DNA of 64,000 nucleotides from positions 248,001 through 312,000 of the forward strand of contig JANVFP010000015.1 in assembly GCA_027919835.1 (NCBI GenBank), in the 5' to 3' direction. This DNA is from Lentinula raphanica (Eukaryota > Basidiomycota > Agaricomycetes > Agaricales > Omphalotaceae). The position numbers and the translations under genes are program-made. Shown piece by piece: positions 1 through 11,190 of this stretch (position 1 is the stretch's first letter; each line of letters opens with the position of its first letter). The notes beneath the pieces were generated by a model. It worked only from the letters and a program-made list of their open reading frames with translations, was not told where the DNA came from and did no database searches.

Positions 1-1023
1 AATGGGTAGCTTTGGAGGTGCAGGAGCAGATGATGGTGGATCCATATACAGATAATCCATACTCATGTATTTCAAATGCGGACATTGCTCAAGCAGAGAG
101 CCAAAGGAATGGCCAGAGTAATGTGAAGTCCGCAAGAAAACCAAGTTTTTGAGATCGAAAGCGTCGGTGCTCCGAAGACTGTAGAGACCTAAGTTCCGGA
201 GAGAAGGACAAGTGGTGACACTGAAAAGCTGCTGAAATGGATTGTCATGATCTATAGGATCTGAAGAGTCATACAGGACAACGAATTCGATCTCCTCGAG
301 GTAAGGGAGAGACGCGGCCGTCGTAGTGGAGTTGGAAGTTGGACGCGCAGCCATTTTGGCAGCTATGATATCTGTAAACTGCCTGCAAGCCATTGGAAGA
401 TTCGACCTGATTTTGAATTGTCTCAATCGACCAGCATAGTCTGCTACGTGGCTCAAGACTTTGAGGGTCTCGGCCTGATTCTTGTTCTGCTTGTCTAACT
501 GCAGTTCGTCTGAATAAAGCCACATATCATAGGCATTCAGGTGCAAACCAATATCAAGAGGAAGGTGTTGCCCAGAACGACGTAGGCATTCTCCTACAAA
601 CTCCGCAAACCCTGGGTGAGTGACAGAGTCCTCCGTCCAGTACAAACCAGCGGTTATATAGATAGAGCACCAGATAACAGGATACGACAAAGCGACTCTT
701 CGCCATGATGAACACACCCAGGATAATGATAGCGCTCCTGCCCAGGATTGCTTTCGACGCGGTTCCAGAGCAGACTTTTTGATGTACGTAGCGAATCCGT
801 GCGGTTTATCATACGCTGCGAACAGGAAGATCAGCTGCAGTAGCTCTGTGGAAAGCGGCCGGATCGGAAAAAACGAGGATTGCTGAGATGGAGGCTTCTG
901 GGTAAGACTAGCGGCATTCGAATCCAATTGGCCAATGATAGTATGTTGCGTTGAACGCTCTGGGTTGCTGCATGCGTTTCCTATGATCGTAGATGGCTCT
1001 GAAGCCTCGCAGCGTGTGGTCAT
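1..1023 (-). CDS. F-box-like protein, 3' end cut by window edge
   Basis: An intron-free frame runs from the ATG at 1023 to the window edge with no stop (341 codons seen). About 50 residues in, an F-box-like helix reads FPIRPLSTELLQLIFLF, followed by the family block RRKQSWAGALSLSWVCSSWRR and a conserved SYPVIWCSIYI stretch. Leucine-rich-repeat-like segments follow (NLGLYSLRSTDAFDLKNLVF). F-box proteins are substrate adaptors of SCF ubiquitin ligases, with the F-box binding Skp1; the substrate here is unknown. It is clearly paralogous to the genes at 1450-2820, 5119-6495 and 6620-8029. The C-terminus, which in the paralogues ends with an EREAYLEY motif, lies outside the window. Confidence 0.8.
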   Translation of the reverse strand, partial: MTTRCEASEPSTIIGNACSNPERSTQHTIIGQLDSNAASLTQKPPSQQSSFFPIRPLSTELLQLIFLFAAYDKPHGFATYIKKSALEPRRKQSWAGALSLSWVCSSWRRVALSYPVIWCSIYITAGLYWTEDSVTHPGFAEFVGECLRRSGQHLPLDIGLHLNAYDMWLYSDELQLDKQNKNQAETLKVLSHVADYAGRLRQFKIRSNLPMACRQFTDIIAAKMAARPTSNSTTTAASLPYLEEIEFVVLYDSSDPIDHDNPFQQLFSVTTCPSLRNLGLYSLRSTDAFDLKNLVFLRTSHYSGHSFGSLLEQCPHLKYMSMDYLYMDPPSSAPAPPKLPI

Positions 1024-1449
1024 GTCATTATCATACGGCATGAGTGCTAGGTCGTAACTTCCAGAGTCCTCCATTGAGAAAGAAGATGAGTAGACGATTC
1101 AAGCCGTGCCCCTTTTTGCAGAGTTCGATTCCCACCCTGTTCCCACCCTTCGGCACAAGAGGCAGCTCCTATCTTTCCCCATCGTCAATCCATACAAGTT
1201 CTTGCATGATGTTTATGAGGTCGTACTTTCTCGGTAACTTCTCAGTATCGCAGATAACCACGAGGATTCTTATGCTGAGTTGTTGATTCTCGCATTTTCG
1301 GATGCTTGGCTGCCATTGAATCGAGTCCTTCCCTTGCACTTTCATTTTCCATCTCCTTCTTCTCTTGACCTCATCACAACAACCGGATACGTTGACTGAT
1401 GCTGCACTGTGTACTCACTATGTAGCATTGACACATACTAGGGACGGAA
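1024..1449. other. intergenic, between two minus-strand F-box genes
   Basis: No coding sequence recognised. It should hold the promoter of the F-box gene starting at 1023 and the 3' region of the next one. The stretch GAGTTCGATTCCCACCC near 1118 resembles a tRNA B box but has no partner A box or cloverleaf. Confidence 0.5.
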
Positions 1450-2820
1450 TCAACAAGACCGTACTGACGATTCATCTAAATACTCCAAATATGCCTCGCA
1501 CTCTATGCCATCCGGTTCCTCGCTCATCTCAGTACTAAAAGCTGGGGACTGTGAGCGCGGAAATTCACGGAGAATACTGTGCATCCTTCTTGGGAGGCTC
1601 GCACCATGCGTTTCAATGCCTACCCATATTTTTTGCAATAGGCATCCTGAATGAATGCACATGACCTTCAACTCTTCGAGTGCATTGGCGCCCTCGAAAT
1701 AACGCGAGGGCAACTCAAATCCTTCATCTTCTTCTTCATAAGGTTCGAGATGAAACGCGACACCCAGTTGGATAAGATTGGGCAAGCAGACATTGGTCCA
1801 GACCCCCAGTGGAAAGTACTCTCCAATCTTGGTTAGACACAGACGGGTGAGGTGATGATGCACAATGGACGGGAAGAGCAAATCTGGAGACGTAGACGCA
1901 GGATCAGAGGTCGGAGCCGAGTCGAAGTAGTCCACGCCCAGATATTTCAAACGTGGGCATTGTACGAGCAGAGAGCCAAAGGAAAAGCCGACGTAATTTG
2001 ATACTCGCAAGAATAGCAAGTTTCTGAGATCAAAAATATCGGTGCTACAAAGACTGGATATCCTCAAAAACCGGAGAGAAGGACAAGGTGTAAAAAGCTG
2101 CTGGAATTGTGTCTCATCATAAAACAATGAACGATTTTGAGGACCAAAGCATTCGAATTCGATCTCCTCAAGGTATGGGAGCGAAGGCGCAGTCGTTGTA
2201 GATCCAGTGGGAGGTGGACGAGCAGCCATCTTGGCTGTTACTATATCTGTGAACTGCTCGCAAGTTCTCGGAAGATTCGACGTAATGTTGAAACGTCTCA
2301 ATCGCCCAGCATAGTCCGCTATGTGGCTAAAGGCCTTGAGAATTTCGGCATGATGTACGTCTTGCTTGCGTAACTGAAGCCATGTCTCATTGCCATTCAG
2401 GTTTAAACCGATAGCAAGGGGAAGGTATGATCCAGAACGACGTAGACACTCTTCTACGAATTCCGCAAACCCTGCGTGAGTGACAGTGTTCTCTGTCTTG
2501 AGCAAACCAGCATCTATGTGGATAGAGCACCAGATAGCAGGACACGACAAAGCAGACCTTCGCCACAACGAACAGACCCAGGACAGTGACAGCGCGCCTG
2601 CCCAGGACTGCTTTCGACGGGGTGGAGCAGACCGTTTGATATATGTAGCAAATTCATGCGGTTGATGAGAGACTGCGAACAGGAAAACCAGCTGTAGTAT
2701 CTCCGTAGATAGCAGTCGGATTGGGAAAATAGACGGCCTTTGCGAATCGGGTCCGTGCAGCGATCGCTGGAGATCGCTCCGAGCCATTGCTAGCTCTGGA
2801 TGGTCTGAAGAAGCCTGCAT
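1450..2820 (-). CDS. F-box-like protein, complete paralogue
   Basis: Single-exon frame of 456 residues starting at the ATG at 2820. The F-box-like helix (FPIRLLSTEILQLVFLFAV) lies around residues 31-50, followed by KQSWAGALSLSWVCSLWRR and PAIWCSIHID. The remainder is a leucine-rich-repeat-like fold with segments such as CPSLRFLRISSL and LRNLLFLRVS. The C-terminus carries the cluster signature EMSEEPDGIECEAYLEYLDE. Predicted role: SCF adaptor with unknown target. It lies tail to head behind the edge F-box gene and head to head with the SLC35F gene starting at 3153. No intron is needed, unlike nearly all other genes in the window. Confidence 0.82.
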   Translation of the reverse strand: MQASSDHPELAMARSDLQRSLHGPDSQRPSIFPIRLLSTEILQLVFLFAVSHQPHEFATYIKRSAPPRRKQSWAGALSLSWVCSLWRRSALSCPAIWCSIHIDAGLLKTENTVTHAGFAEFVEECLRRSGSYLPLAIGLNLNGNETWLQLRKQDVHHAEILKAFSHIADYAGRLRRFNITSNLPRTCEQFTDIVTAKMAARPPPTGSTTTAPSLPYLEEIEFECFGPQNRSLFYDETQFQQLFTPCPSLRFLRISSLCSTDIFDLRNLLFLRVSNYVGFSFGSLLVQCPRLKYLGVDYFDSAPTSDPASTSPDLLFPSIVHHHLTRLCLTKIGEYFPLGVWTNVCLPNLIQLGVAFHLEPYEEEDEGFELPSRYFEGANALEELKVMCIHSGCLLQKIWVGIETHGASLPRRMHSILREFPRSQSPAFSTEMSEEPDGIECEAYLEYLDESSVRSC

Positions 2821-3152
2821 TCTGTAAGATCAAGCAGGAGACCAGTGGAAGGAGACAATGAAAGTTATCGCCAGGCTGGTCGCGTGCTTCGAATTCCGTT
2901 GTTCCCACCCTCGCTTGAGTATTTTCTAAATTCTGGCTCTCTTGCTTACTGACGAGAGGTAGCCAGAGATGTAATCCTCAGGTGAAGAATCTGCTACGGC
3001 GAATTTTGGTAACGCTGTATGATGAAAGCAAAGAAAGGGAATCCACCTTTTCTGGGAACCCCGAGTCCCGAAGTTTGCGAATACACAAATGGCGCCATCT
3101 TTCGGCTTATCGCAGAAATGAAGCTTCCTCTGCTCTTCCACTATCCTTCAGC
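2821..3152. promoter_or_regulatory. divergent promoter region between F-box gene and SLC35F gene
   Basis: This 332-bp interval separates the minus-strand F-box start at 2820 from the plus-strand transporter start at 3153, so it must contain both promoters. No TATA box or named operator stands out. Overlapping open frames here have no recognisable content. Confidence 0.45.
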
Positions 3153-4957
3153 ATGGACTCTGCTCCTTCATCTCCTGTGCGCAGGTCGACTCGGAGTCAG
3201 TCCCTGGATTACTTGAATACCAGTCAAGCTCGTTCTAAGTCGTCCGCAAGAGCTCTTTCGGCTTCGTCTTCTAGGGCAAATCCAATCCATCATAGCAAGA
3301 AGGACTATGCTATAGGAATCTCGCTGCTGCTAGTTGTGGTGTTTCTCTGGACATTGTCGAATTTCGTTACCCAGGTCACTTCCAAATCGAGCTTGGTTGA
3401 TGGAACGCGATGCTCATGTTTATCGGAATGTAGGATCTGTTCCAGGGCGGATACGAGAAGGCTTTTCTGTGAGTTCGACGCATTCTACATAATGGGCAAT
3501 ACTCAAGGAGCCACGGACAGCGTGACTTATCTCAATACCGCTTCCTTCACCCTTTACCTCTTTCCCTTCCTGGTCAAGTTTCTCCTAAGGAAGACCGCGA
3601 TTGCCTGGAAATTCACGACACGATACGGTGCGTCAACCGCTGTCGTCCTATAGCAGCCAAGTTTACGGACAAATGGCTCAGACAGTGTTGAATACGAGCC
3701 GTTACGCTCAGAGGGTGTTTTTATAGACGACGATAACTCTCTAGAGGTAGGTAGGTTGTCATGATCAGTTGAGTTCGGCTCACTTTCGTTCGCTTCTGTC
3801 TATAGCATCGCCATCACGAACGAAGACCTTCCGAGAATTCCGAACTTCCCCAACTGACTGTGCGTGAGACGGCGAACCTCGCATTCGTTTTCTGCTTCAT
3901 CTGGTAAGGGGTATCAGGCTGATCATTCTGACTTTGCCCAACTCAACGTATGCCAGGTTTGCTGCGAATTGGACGTTGAATGCATCATTAGATTATACCA
4001 GTGTTGCTAGTGCGACTATCTTGTCGAGTACAAGTGGTAAGTTTGATTCCAGTCGTTCCAGTGAAGGACAATTCGTCTGATCATGTTTTGCTCAAAGGTT
4101 TCTTCACACTGGGTCTTGGCCGAATATTCAAAGTGGAGACATTCACACTGGCGAAAATTGGAGCTGTTTGTATCAGGTTTGTATCTTTTCTCATTGGTCG
4201 TTGTATCTGTCATCTAAGCTGGACGAATCGGATAGCTTTCTAGGTGTCATTCTTGTAGCGTTGTCGGATTCAACACAGACTAGCACCGAGTCAGATAATT
4301 TGGTGTCCACATTCATGCTCATTTCAACCCGACACGCACTCGGCGACTTTCTCGCCGTGTTCTCTGCCGTTTTCTACGCGTTCTATGTGATCCTTCTCAA
4401 AGTCCGGATACGTTCGGAATCACGTATAGACATGAAGCTATTCTTTGGATTCGTGGGTTTATACAACATAATCTCATGCTGGCCCCTGGGGATCATCCTC
4501 CATTTGACTGGTGTCGAGAAATTCGAGCTACCCTCGTCGGGCAAAGCAGTTGGCGCGCTTCTGATCAATGTGAGGTTCAAAATCACTCATCTGTTTCTTG
4601 TGGTTCGAACTATTTCAGATGGCTATAACCTGGTCAAGCGATTACCTTTACGTCCTAGCAATGCTCAAAACCACACCACTCGTCGTCACCATCGGACTGA
4701 GCCTCACCATTCCCCTCGCAGTAGTCGGCGACTTCTTCCTCAGCAAGCCTGCACAACTGCAGGTTTTGGCAGGCGCGCTCCTCGTTCTCGTTAGCTTTGT
4801 GGTGGTTGGAGTTGATGATGCAAATGCGGAGAAAGCACAGAAAGACCCCGCCGTAGATAATTCGGGCGATTTGGTCGATCATGAGCGTCGTGGTCGGAGA
4901 AGGCTTGCTGAAGGCGTTGAGTTGGAGCCAGAACAGCGAGGGGTAGATTGTATATAA
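3153..4957 (+). CDS. SLC35F5-like drug/metabolite transporter family membrane protein
   Basis: Predicted exons 3153-3374, 3434-3468, 3521-3627, 3712-3746, 3806-3903, 3957-4036, 4098-4176, 4236-4569 and 4619-4957. The frame gives a Ser/Arg-rich N-terminal tail, a first membrane helix (YAIGISLLLVVVFLWTLSNF) and the family blocks YEKAFLVTYLNTASFTLYL, LTVRETANLAFVFCF, SLDYTSVASATILSSTSG and AITWSSDYLYVLAMLKTTP, ending in helices around FVVVGVDD and a basic tail. These blocks match the SLC35F5/THI74 branch of the DMT superfamily, whose substrates are poorly defined (nucleotide-sugar-like or thiamine-related solutes have been suggested). The exon 3/4 junction and the exon 8 acceptor were chosen to keep frame and homology and are the least certain. 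It sits between the two arms of the F-box cluster. Confidence 0.8.
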
Positions 4958-5118
4958 TATTTCTCTTAGAGGGTCCAGTAGTAAGAGGTAGCCGTAGGCT
5001 GAGGTAGCAAAGTACCTACAAATAAAATGCCGAAGTGTGGGAACGTGAATTTGGACACTGCTCAACGCTGCTCAACGCTGCTCATCTCTACCCGTCTTGA
5101 CTCTTTTGTTCTTCCTTC

Positions 5119-6495
5119 ATGGATGCTACAACCGAAATCCCGCCGGATGATGTGCGCCCTGCGCGTCTTGAACCTTCAAAGCCACCAATGATTCGCAACG
5201 ATCTCAAACGATTGCGGCACGGAGAGCCTGTCGTTGATTCGCAAAGGACGACATCCTCATTTTCTCCAATCCGGCTGCTCTCTATGGAGATTCTCCAGCT
5301 GGTCTTTCTTTTCGCAGCCTCTCATCAGCCGCATGAATACGCTACATATCTCAAATGGTCTGCTTCACCCCGTCGAAAGCAGTCCTGGGCAGGAGCGCTG
5401 TCATTGACATGGGTGTGTTCATGGTGGCAAAAAGTCGCTTTGTCATATCCTACTATCTGGCGCTCGATCCACATAGATGTCAGCCAGTTCTCACCAAAGG
5501 GCTCTGACAATCAACTATTTTTTGCGTTATTCGTAGGAGAATGTCTACATCGTTCTGGACCCTGCCTTGCTCTTGATATCGGTTTAAATCTGAACGTCGA
5601 TATAGGGAACTTCCGCTTTCACAAGTCTAACGAAGGTCTTGGTCTTTGCGACCTCCGAGGTGTCTTTGACACCTTAGCATTCTTCGCTGGGAGATGGAGA
5701 CGAATAGAGATCTCCTCAGAATTCTCCAACAGTTTTCATAATCTCACAGAAACACTAGTGACCAGCATGGCTGCCTCCCCAATGACCATTCCTCTTCAAG
5801 AGTTCGAGCTTCATTATCCTCGCTATCTATATGATTCAACCTTTGGCGACGCTCAACCTAAGTTCCTTACCCATTGTCATCGTATCCGGTTTCTGAAGGT
5901 TTTCTCTCTCACGACGACCGATGACATGGATCTGAGCAACTTGGTTTTCCTGCGGGTATCATTCTACCACAAACAATCCTTTTACTCTCGACTCAGACGA
6001 AGCCCACGTTTGAAGTATCTGGGTATGGGTGATGTTGGTACAATTCCAACCTCTGAGTCTGCTTCTGCGTCTACGTCTCCAGGATTCTGTACCCCTTCCA
6101 TTGTCCATACTTATCTCACCAGTCTGTCCCTAACCTGGGTTGGATTGAGCGCGGTTCCAAAAGGGGTTTGGGCCAATGTGAGCTTGCCCAATCTTACACG
6201 ACTGGGTATTACTTTCAACCTCACTATGCAGCGAGATGGAAAAAAGTTTGTATACCCCTTCCAATTCTCTCGGCACTCCATTCTCTTCGAAGGGCTTAAG
6301 CTCATGTGCATTCGTTCCGGATGCCGCCTGCACAAAATACAAATCAGCCTTGCGACTCAGCCTAGCACTGAGACCCAAAAGATTTACAATGTTCTCGAGG
6401 AGTTTCCACGCTCTGAAGGTTCAATTGCCGAAATAAGTGAGGAACCCACTAACATAGAACGCGAGGCATACTTGGAGTACATAGATGAACTGTGA
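5119..6495 (+). CDS. F-box-like protein, complete paralogue
   Basis: Intron-free frame of 458 residues. The F-box-like segment FSPIRLLSMEILQLVFLFAA is near residues 49-68, then RRKQSWAGALSLTWVCSWWQ and SYPTIWRSIHIDV, then leucine-rich-repeat-like stretches (HRIRFLKVFSL, DLSNLVFLRVS, SPRLKYLGMG). It ends with EISEEPTNIEREAYLEYIDE, the signature shared by the cluster. Likely an SCF ubiquitin-ligase adaptor. The ATG at 5119 is about 20 bp downstream of a 10-bp tandem motif (TGCTCAACGC, about 2.5 copies, 5057-5083). The next F-box gene begins almost immediately after its stop. Confidence 0.82.
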   Translation: MDATTEIPPDDVRPARLEPSKPPMIRNDLKRLRHGEPVVDSQRTTSSFSPIRLLSMEILQLVFLFAASHQPHEYATYLKWSASPRRKQSWAGALSLTWVCSWWQKVALSYPTIWRSIHIDVSQFSPKGSDNQLFFALFVGECLHRSGPCLALDIGLNLNVDIGNFRFHKSNEGLGLCDLRGVFDTLAFFAGRWRRIEISSEFSNSFHNLTETLVTSMAASPMTIPLQEFELHYPRYLYDSTFGDAQPKFLTHCHRIRFLKVFSLTTTDDMDLSNLVFLRVSFYHKQSFYSRLRRSPRLKYLGMGDVGTIPTSESASASTSPGFCTPSIVHTYLTSLSLTWVGLSAVPKGVWANVSLPNLTRLGITFNLTMQRDGKKFVYPFQFSRHSILFEGLKLMCIRSGCRLHKIQISLATQPSTETQKIYNVLEEFPRSEGSIAEISEEPTNIEREAYLEYIDEL

Positions 6496-6619
6496 TAAAC
6501 CCTGTATAATGTGAAAAGGTATGTTGCAGACTGAGATTGAAATAAGACCCAACAAAAGTCGTGGGAATGTCAGACGGGACTCCTCTCTTGACCATCACTC
6601 AAAGGAGGCTTTTAATTTC

Positions 6620-8029
6620 ATGACTGACATTACTCAATCCCTTGATGCTTCAAAGCCACCCATAAACTGTAGTGGCGACCTCGAGCGATCGTTGCACGGA
6701 GAAGCCCTCGTCGATTCGAATGCCGGCGCTCGCTATCAAAAGCCTTCACTGTGCCAGGTTTCCCCAATCCGGCTGCTTTCTACGGAGATACTCCAGCTGG
6801 TTTTCCTATTCGCAGCCTCTCATAAATCGCACGAATTTGCTACTTATGTCAAAAGGTCTCGTTCATCCCGTCGAAATCAGGCCCGAGCCTGGGCAGGAGC
6901 ACTGTCATTGACATGGGTGTGTTCGTGGTGGCGGAAAGTCGCTTTATCATATCCTCCCATCTGGCGCTCTATCCATATAGATGTGAGAGAGAACTCTTTC
7001 ACTCACCCGTGGTTCGGAGACTTTATAGGAGAATACCTACGTCGTTCTGGACCGTCCTTTCCTCTTGACATTGGTTTGAATTTGGATGTCAACCTGTTGA
7101 TACTCCAGTATGGCCGGTATAGTGAAGAATATGACCATCACAATTTCGAAGATTATAGTGATGATATCCTCAGGGTCTTGAACCATCTAGCAGATTGTGC
7201 TTGGAGATGGAGACGATTCGAGTTCACGTCAGGATTTTCAACCGATTTGGAGCGGTTCACAGATATTCTAGTGACCAAGATGGCTGCTCGTTCAACCTCT
7301 GGTCCCAAAACTTTGGTGTCTTTTCCTCTCCTTCACGAGGTCGAGCTCCATACTCATCGATCTTACTTACCGTTTCGCGCTACCTCATTGAAGTTCTTCA
7401 CCCATTGTCGCTTCCTACGGTTCTTGAAGGCTCCCATTTTTCAGATAACCGATACAATGGATCTAACCAACTTGGTTTTCCTGCAAACTCCACTTTATGC
7501 TGGTGACTCCTTTGGCTATCTACTTCAGCAATGCCCGCGCCTGAAATATCTGAGTATAGGCTATCTCAGTCCATACTACAAGATTTCTGCTACTTCTATG
7601 TCTACAGCTCCAGCAACCCCTGCCATCCCCTCTATCGTCCATAATCACCTCACCAGTTTATGCTTAAACAAGATCGGAGAGGAATTCCCAGCGGGGGTCT
7701 GGGACAATGTGAGCTTGCCCAATCTTACACAACTGGGTATTGCTTTCGAGGTTAAAGTATGGCACGATACAGTAGGAAACATATTCCCGGTGGAATATTT
7801 CTATCACCCTGTTGCACTTGAAGAGCTGCAGCGCATGTGCCTTCGTTCTGGATGCTACTTGGAAAAAGTATGGGTTGGCCTCACAATTGAGCTTAGCGCT
7901 GAGATACCACGCATACGCCAACTCTTCAATGAGTTTCCACACTCGGAAGACTTTACTACCGAGATAAGTGAAGAACCCAGTGGCATAGAACGCGAGGCAT
8001 ATTTGGAATACATAGATGGACTGCAATAA
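6620..8029 (+). CDS. F-box-like protein, complete paralogue
   Basis: The ATG at 6620 (MTDITQSLDASKPPI) aligns with the start of the upstream paralogue; the frame is open back to an in-frame ATG at 6521, which would add 33 residues. From 6620 the product is 469 residues. The F-box-like region (SPIRLLSTEILQLVFLFAA) is followed by AWAGALSLTWVCSWWRK and SYPPIWRSIHIDV, leucine-rich-like repeats (CRFLRFLKAPIFQ, DLTNLVFLQTP, CPRLKYLSIG) and the terminal signature EISEEPSGIEREAYLEYID. It is the closest sibling of the gene ending at 6495, only 124 bp upstream, suggesting a recent tandem duplication. Predicted SCF adaptor; target unknown. Confidence 0.8.
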   Translation: MTDITQSLDASKPPINCSGDLERSLHGEALVDSNAGARYQKPSLCQVSPIRLLSTEILQLVFLFAASHKSHEFATYVKRSRSSRRNQARAWAGALSLTWVCSWWRKVALSYPPIWRSIHIDVRENSFTHPWFGDFIGEYLRRSGPSFPLDIGLNLDVNLLILQYGRYSEEYDHHNFEDYSDDILRVLNHLADCAWRWRRFEFTSGFSTDLERFTDILVTKMAARSTSGPKTLVSFPLLHEVELHTHRSYLPFRATSLKFFTHCRFLRFLKAPIFQITDTMDLTNLVFLQTPLYAGDSFGYLLQQCPRLKYLSIGYLSPYYKISATSMSTAPATPAIPSIVHNHLTSLCLNKIGEEFPAGVWDNVSLPNLTQLGIAFEVKVWHDTVGNIFPVEYFYHPVALEELQRMCLRSGCYLEKVWVGLTIELSAEIPRIRQLFNEFPHSEDFTTEISEEPSGIEREAYLEYIDGLQ

Positions 8030-8176
8030 CTACGATGTAGCTATAGAATACTTAGATTTTAGAAAATTGAATCCCGAATGTATTGTAGAAATGTGACATC
8101 ACAACAAATAATACTTCTTCCACCTTGGCCGCGATTTACAAAGTTGATATTCCTCGTCTCGACACGCTCGCTTACA

Positions 8177-11100
8177 ATGGCACCTCGATTGAACAAGAGG
8201 CAACAACGAGAACTTGAGGAGCTTCAAAATCTCGGACATTCAAACGTAGATTCTGGCGAAGACGAAGAAGAAACCATGTCATCGCCAAAAAGCAAATCTG
8301 GTGCTTCAGGATTTGCAGCGGTACGATTATTCCTGCATCAGCTTCCTAAATGAATGCTGAACCTGTACTCTATGGTAGCTTTCTACTTCCGGCGTAGACC
8401 AGAGTGAGGAAGATGATGAAGATGAGCAACCGAAAACACGATCATCTAAATCGAAGAAGGTTAGTGCATCAGTCGATGAAGAGATCATTTCTCAACATTC
8501 TTTTACCATATCATCTCGATAGTCAAAGAAGAAGAAAAAGCCTGCTGCCATCGAAAACAATGCAGATTCGACCATGAAACCTCCTGAAACCCACCCAACG
8601 ACTCCACCCAAACAGGCCTTACCTATGAATGAAAAGAAGGCAGCGAAGAAAGCAAAAGCAAAAGCAAAAGCGAAGAAACAAGGTCTAGACGAGATCGACG
8701 CTGCATTGGAAGCACTCTCGTTCAAGTACGTTCATCTCTGGAAGCTTGCCGATTCTCGTCAATGCTGAACGTTTATCCAGACACCCCGAATTCAAACGGA
8801 ACTTGGCCGAATCAAGCTCGAATGCCGCGACTAAATCATTATCCTCCTTCCTGGCAGTGAACACGAATCATCTGGACAGCGATGCTGAACTGAAGAGGTT
8901 CTTTGGCTCAAAAGTCGTAGCGGCGAACAAGGACAAGCCTGGTGGAAGTTCCAAACGTGCACATATCACTCAACGATCCGTATTGACGAAGCCTCAGGCA
9001 AGCTGGGCTCCTGCTCATATGAGAGAAGGACTGTCTGCTAGGCAGCTAACATTGGAAGAAGTCACGGAAAAGTTCGATCGACATGGATGGGATGCAGTTG
9101 ATTCATCTGAGAAATGGTGGACGGTCGAATACAGCAAGAAATACAAAAGTATAACCATGATGTTTCTGCGAACTGTGCTATCTGGCGGTAAGTCTTGCTG
9201 TTTCCATCCTTCATCAATCTCACTCGTTGAGTCTTGATATCGCCTTTTGTAGATCCGCAAGGTTTCTACAACATTCTCCAACGAGCTCCTTGGCATGCTG
9301 ATTCTTGGCTACAACTGGCCGAAGTGTTCAGGCATCGTGAAGGTAATGGCTTGTTATCGTTGTGTACGACATGGTTCAACGTCATCATAGAACATTCTTC
9401 TGCCGTTGACGCCGTCGACCGTGCCATGTTTGCATATGAACGTGCTTTTGTTGGTGGCTTCAGTTTCACAAGTGGGATCAACAGGCTGGACTTCGACAGA
9501 GTAGAAAATCGTCCGTTCTTCCTTGCAGTACACAGACAAGCATCGTGAGTGTCATCTCCCCATCTGCTTTTTCCCGCATTCCATCTTATCGTGATACTGA
9601 GTCAGACTAATTACTAGCTAATCTATAGAGATCTTCAACGGCGCGGATGCATGCGTACTGCGTTCGAGTTTGCCAAGCTGTTATATTCGCTCGACCCATG
9701 GGGAGATCCTCACGGCGCAGTTTTTCATCTTGATTTCCTGGCATTGAAGTCAGGAATGCCGCAATGGCTTCTGGATGTATATAGCTTATTCGAAGCCAAC
9801 TCTTCCGGGTCGTCAATCAAATCTGCACAGAAAACACTGCGGATGGATCCAAGCGTGTTACCTGGATGGACATATGCTAGAGCATTAGCACTGAAGTTGT
9901 CCGACAAGGAGCAAGATCGAAATAGTAGTACTGCAGCTCTTGTTGAAGCAGCAACTTCCTTCCCCTCTGTTATACCGTTACTGGCAGATAAATTGGACGT
10001 GGCATTACCGGCAAGCATACGGAGTCACAGAGATTTTCGAATAGAAACAGACTTCAGGTAGGATTTGTTGTGCCCTGACTGGTCATAATCTCATACTTAT
10101 CGGATTCTCGAATAGATTTATGTCGACTCCGCTCGCCATGCTTCATCTTCAGTCCCACATCTATGTTCAACGCTCTTTTTCCCTCTGGAAGAATGCCAAG
10201 GTTATTGAATGGTTTACAGAAACCATCACATCTCAGTTTTCCAGTCTCCCCTCCTCCCTGCCTTCTACTGCTCGACGAGATCGCTTCATCGAGCTATACA
10301 CTGAGAAGGACGGTATAGGTGCACTCCCGTTCGCCGTTTATCGTCATATCATCGTCTTAGAGAGCACGCTATCCTTCCGCTCACTCTTTTCGTTCATACC
10401 GAATGCTGTCTTGAGCAGCAACAATGGAAACCTGGCGTGCGATCCTTTACCACCACCGAACGCGGTTCGAATATCGGATTACGGAGACACTTTCTTTGCT
10501 GGCATCGACCAGGACGAAGGACTGTTCGGGTTTGGGGTAAGGAGACGTATGACACGAAGGGAAAGAGAGATGGAAGAGAGGAGGTTAGCGATGATGATCC
10601 CAGATGTCAACGAGAGACGACAAGTACAGGTATGTACATCGCTATCCTCCCTGAAAGTTTGGATTTTATATTTGATGATCCACGTTAGGCTATATTCGAA
10701 AACAATCCTCTCATTCACCAACGCTTTCCTGGCGGCATCGTTCAATTCGCTCAAGCAATGGAGATGCTTCCGCCAGATGCGTTGGAAGATCTCTTTGCTG
10801 CTGCCGCGATTGGAGCGCACGAACCGGGTAATGAGGACATGCAAATGCCAGGCCAGATGCCAGGCTTGGAGGATATGCTCTTCGCTGATGTAGACCACGA
10901 TCCGGTTGTTGAAGCGAATAGACATGAAGATGATGAAGACGGTGAGGAGGACGAAGATGACAGTGAAGAAGACGAGATTGAGGATATTGCTGTAAGTCCC
11001 ACGTTTCTCATGAAGATGATTGAATCTGACTTTCTATTCTTCTCCGTTCCAAAAGCCTATGCCCGTTCGCGTGATCCGAAATCTTCTCGGACGATTCTGG

Positions 11101-11190
11101 GGTGGTGCACGAACGAATGCAGACGATTCGGATGATTCAGATGAAGCAGGGAACGAGGAGACTTTGAGAGACCAAGGAGGGGTTGATTAG
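8177..11190 (+). CDS. TCF25/Rqc1-family ribosome quality control protein
   Basis: Predicted exons 8177-8320, 8379-8459, 8523-8725, 8781-9187, 9253-9342, 9391-9544, 9629-10057, 10116-10629, 10689-10991 and 11056-11190. The N-terminus is acidic with Lys-rich runs (KKAAKKAKAKAKAKKQG). The family core follows: VNTNHLDSDAELKRFFGSKV, WWTVEYSKKYK, DPQGFYNILQRAPWHADSWL, RRGCMRTAFEFAKLLYSLDP and DRFIELYTEKDGIGALPFAVYR. The C-terminus is acidic (EDDEDGEEDEDDSEEDE), then PMPVRVIRNLLGRFWG. TCF25/Rqc1 works with Ltn1 and Rqc2 on stalled 60S subunits, promoting ubiquitin-chain formation on nascent chains. Order and length agree with the family. The first two introns lie in poorly conserved sequence and are less certain. 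Confidence 0.88.

Noticed and set aside
1117..1133. tRNA B-box-like GTTCGATTCCC
   Set aside because: No A box at the right distance and no pairing arms upstream, so no tRNA can be folded.
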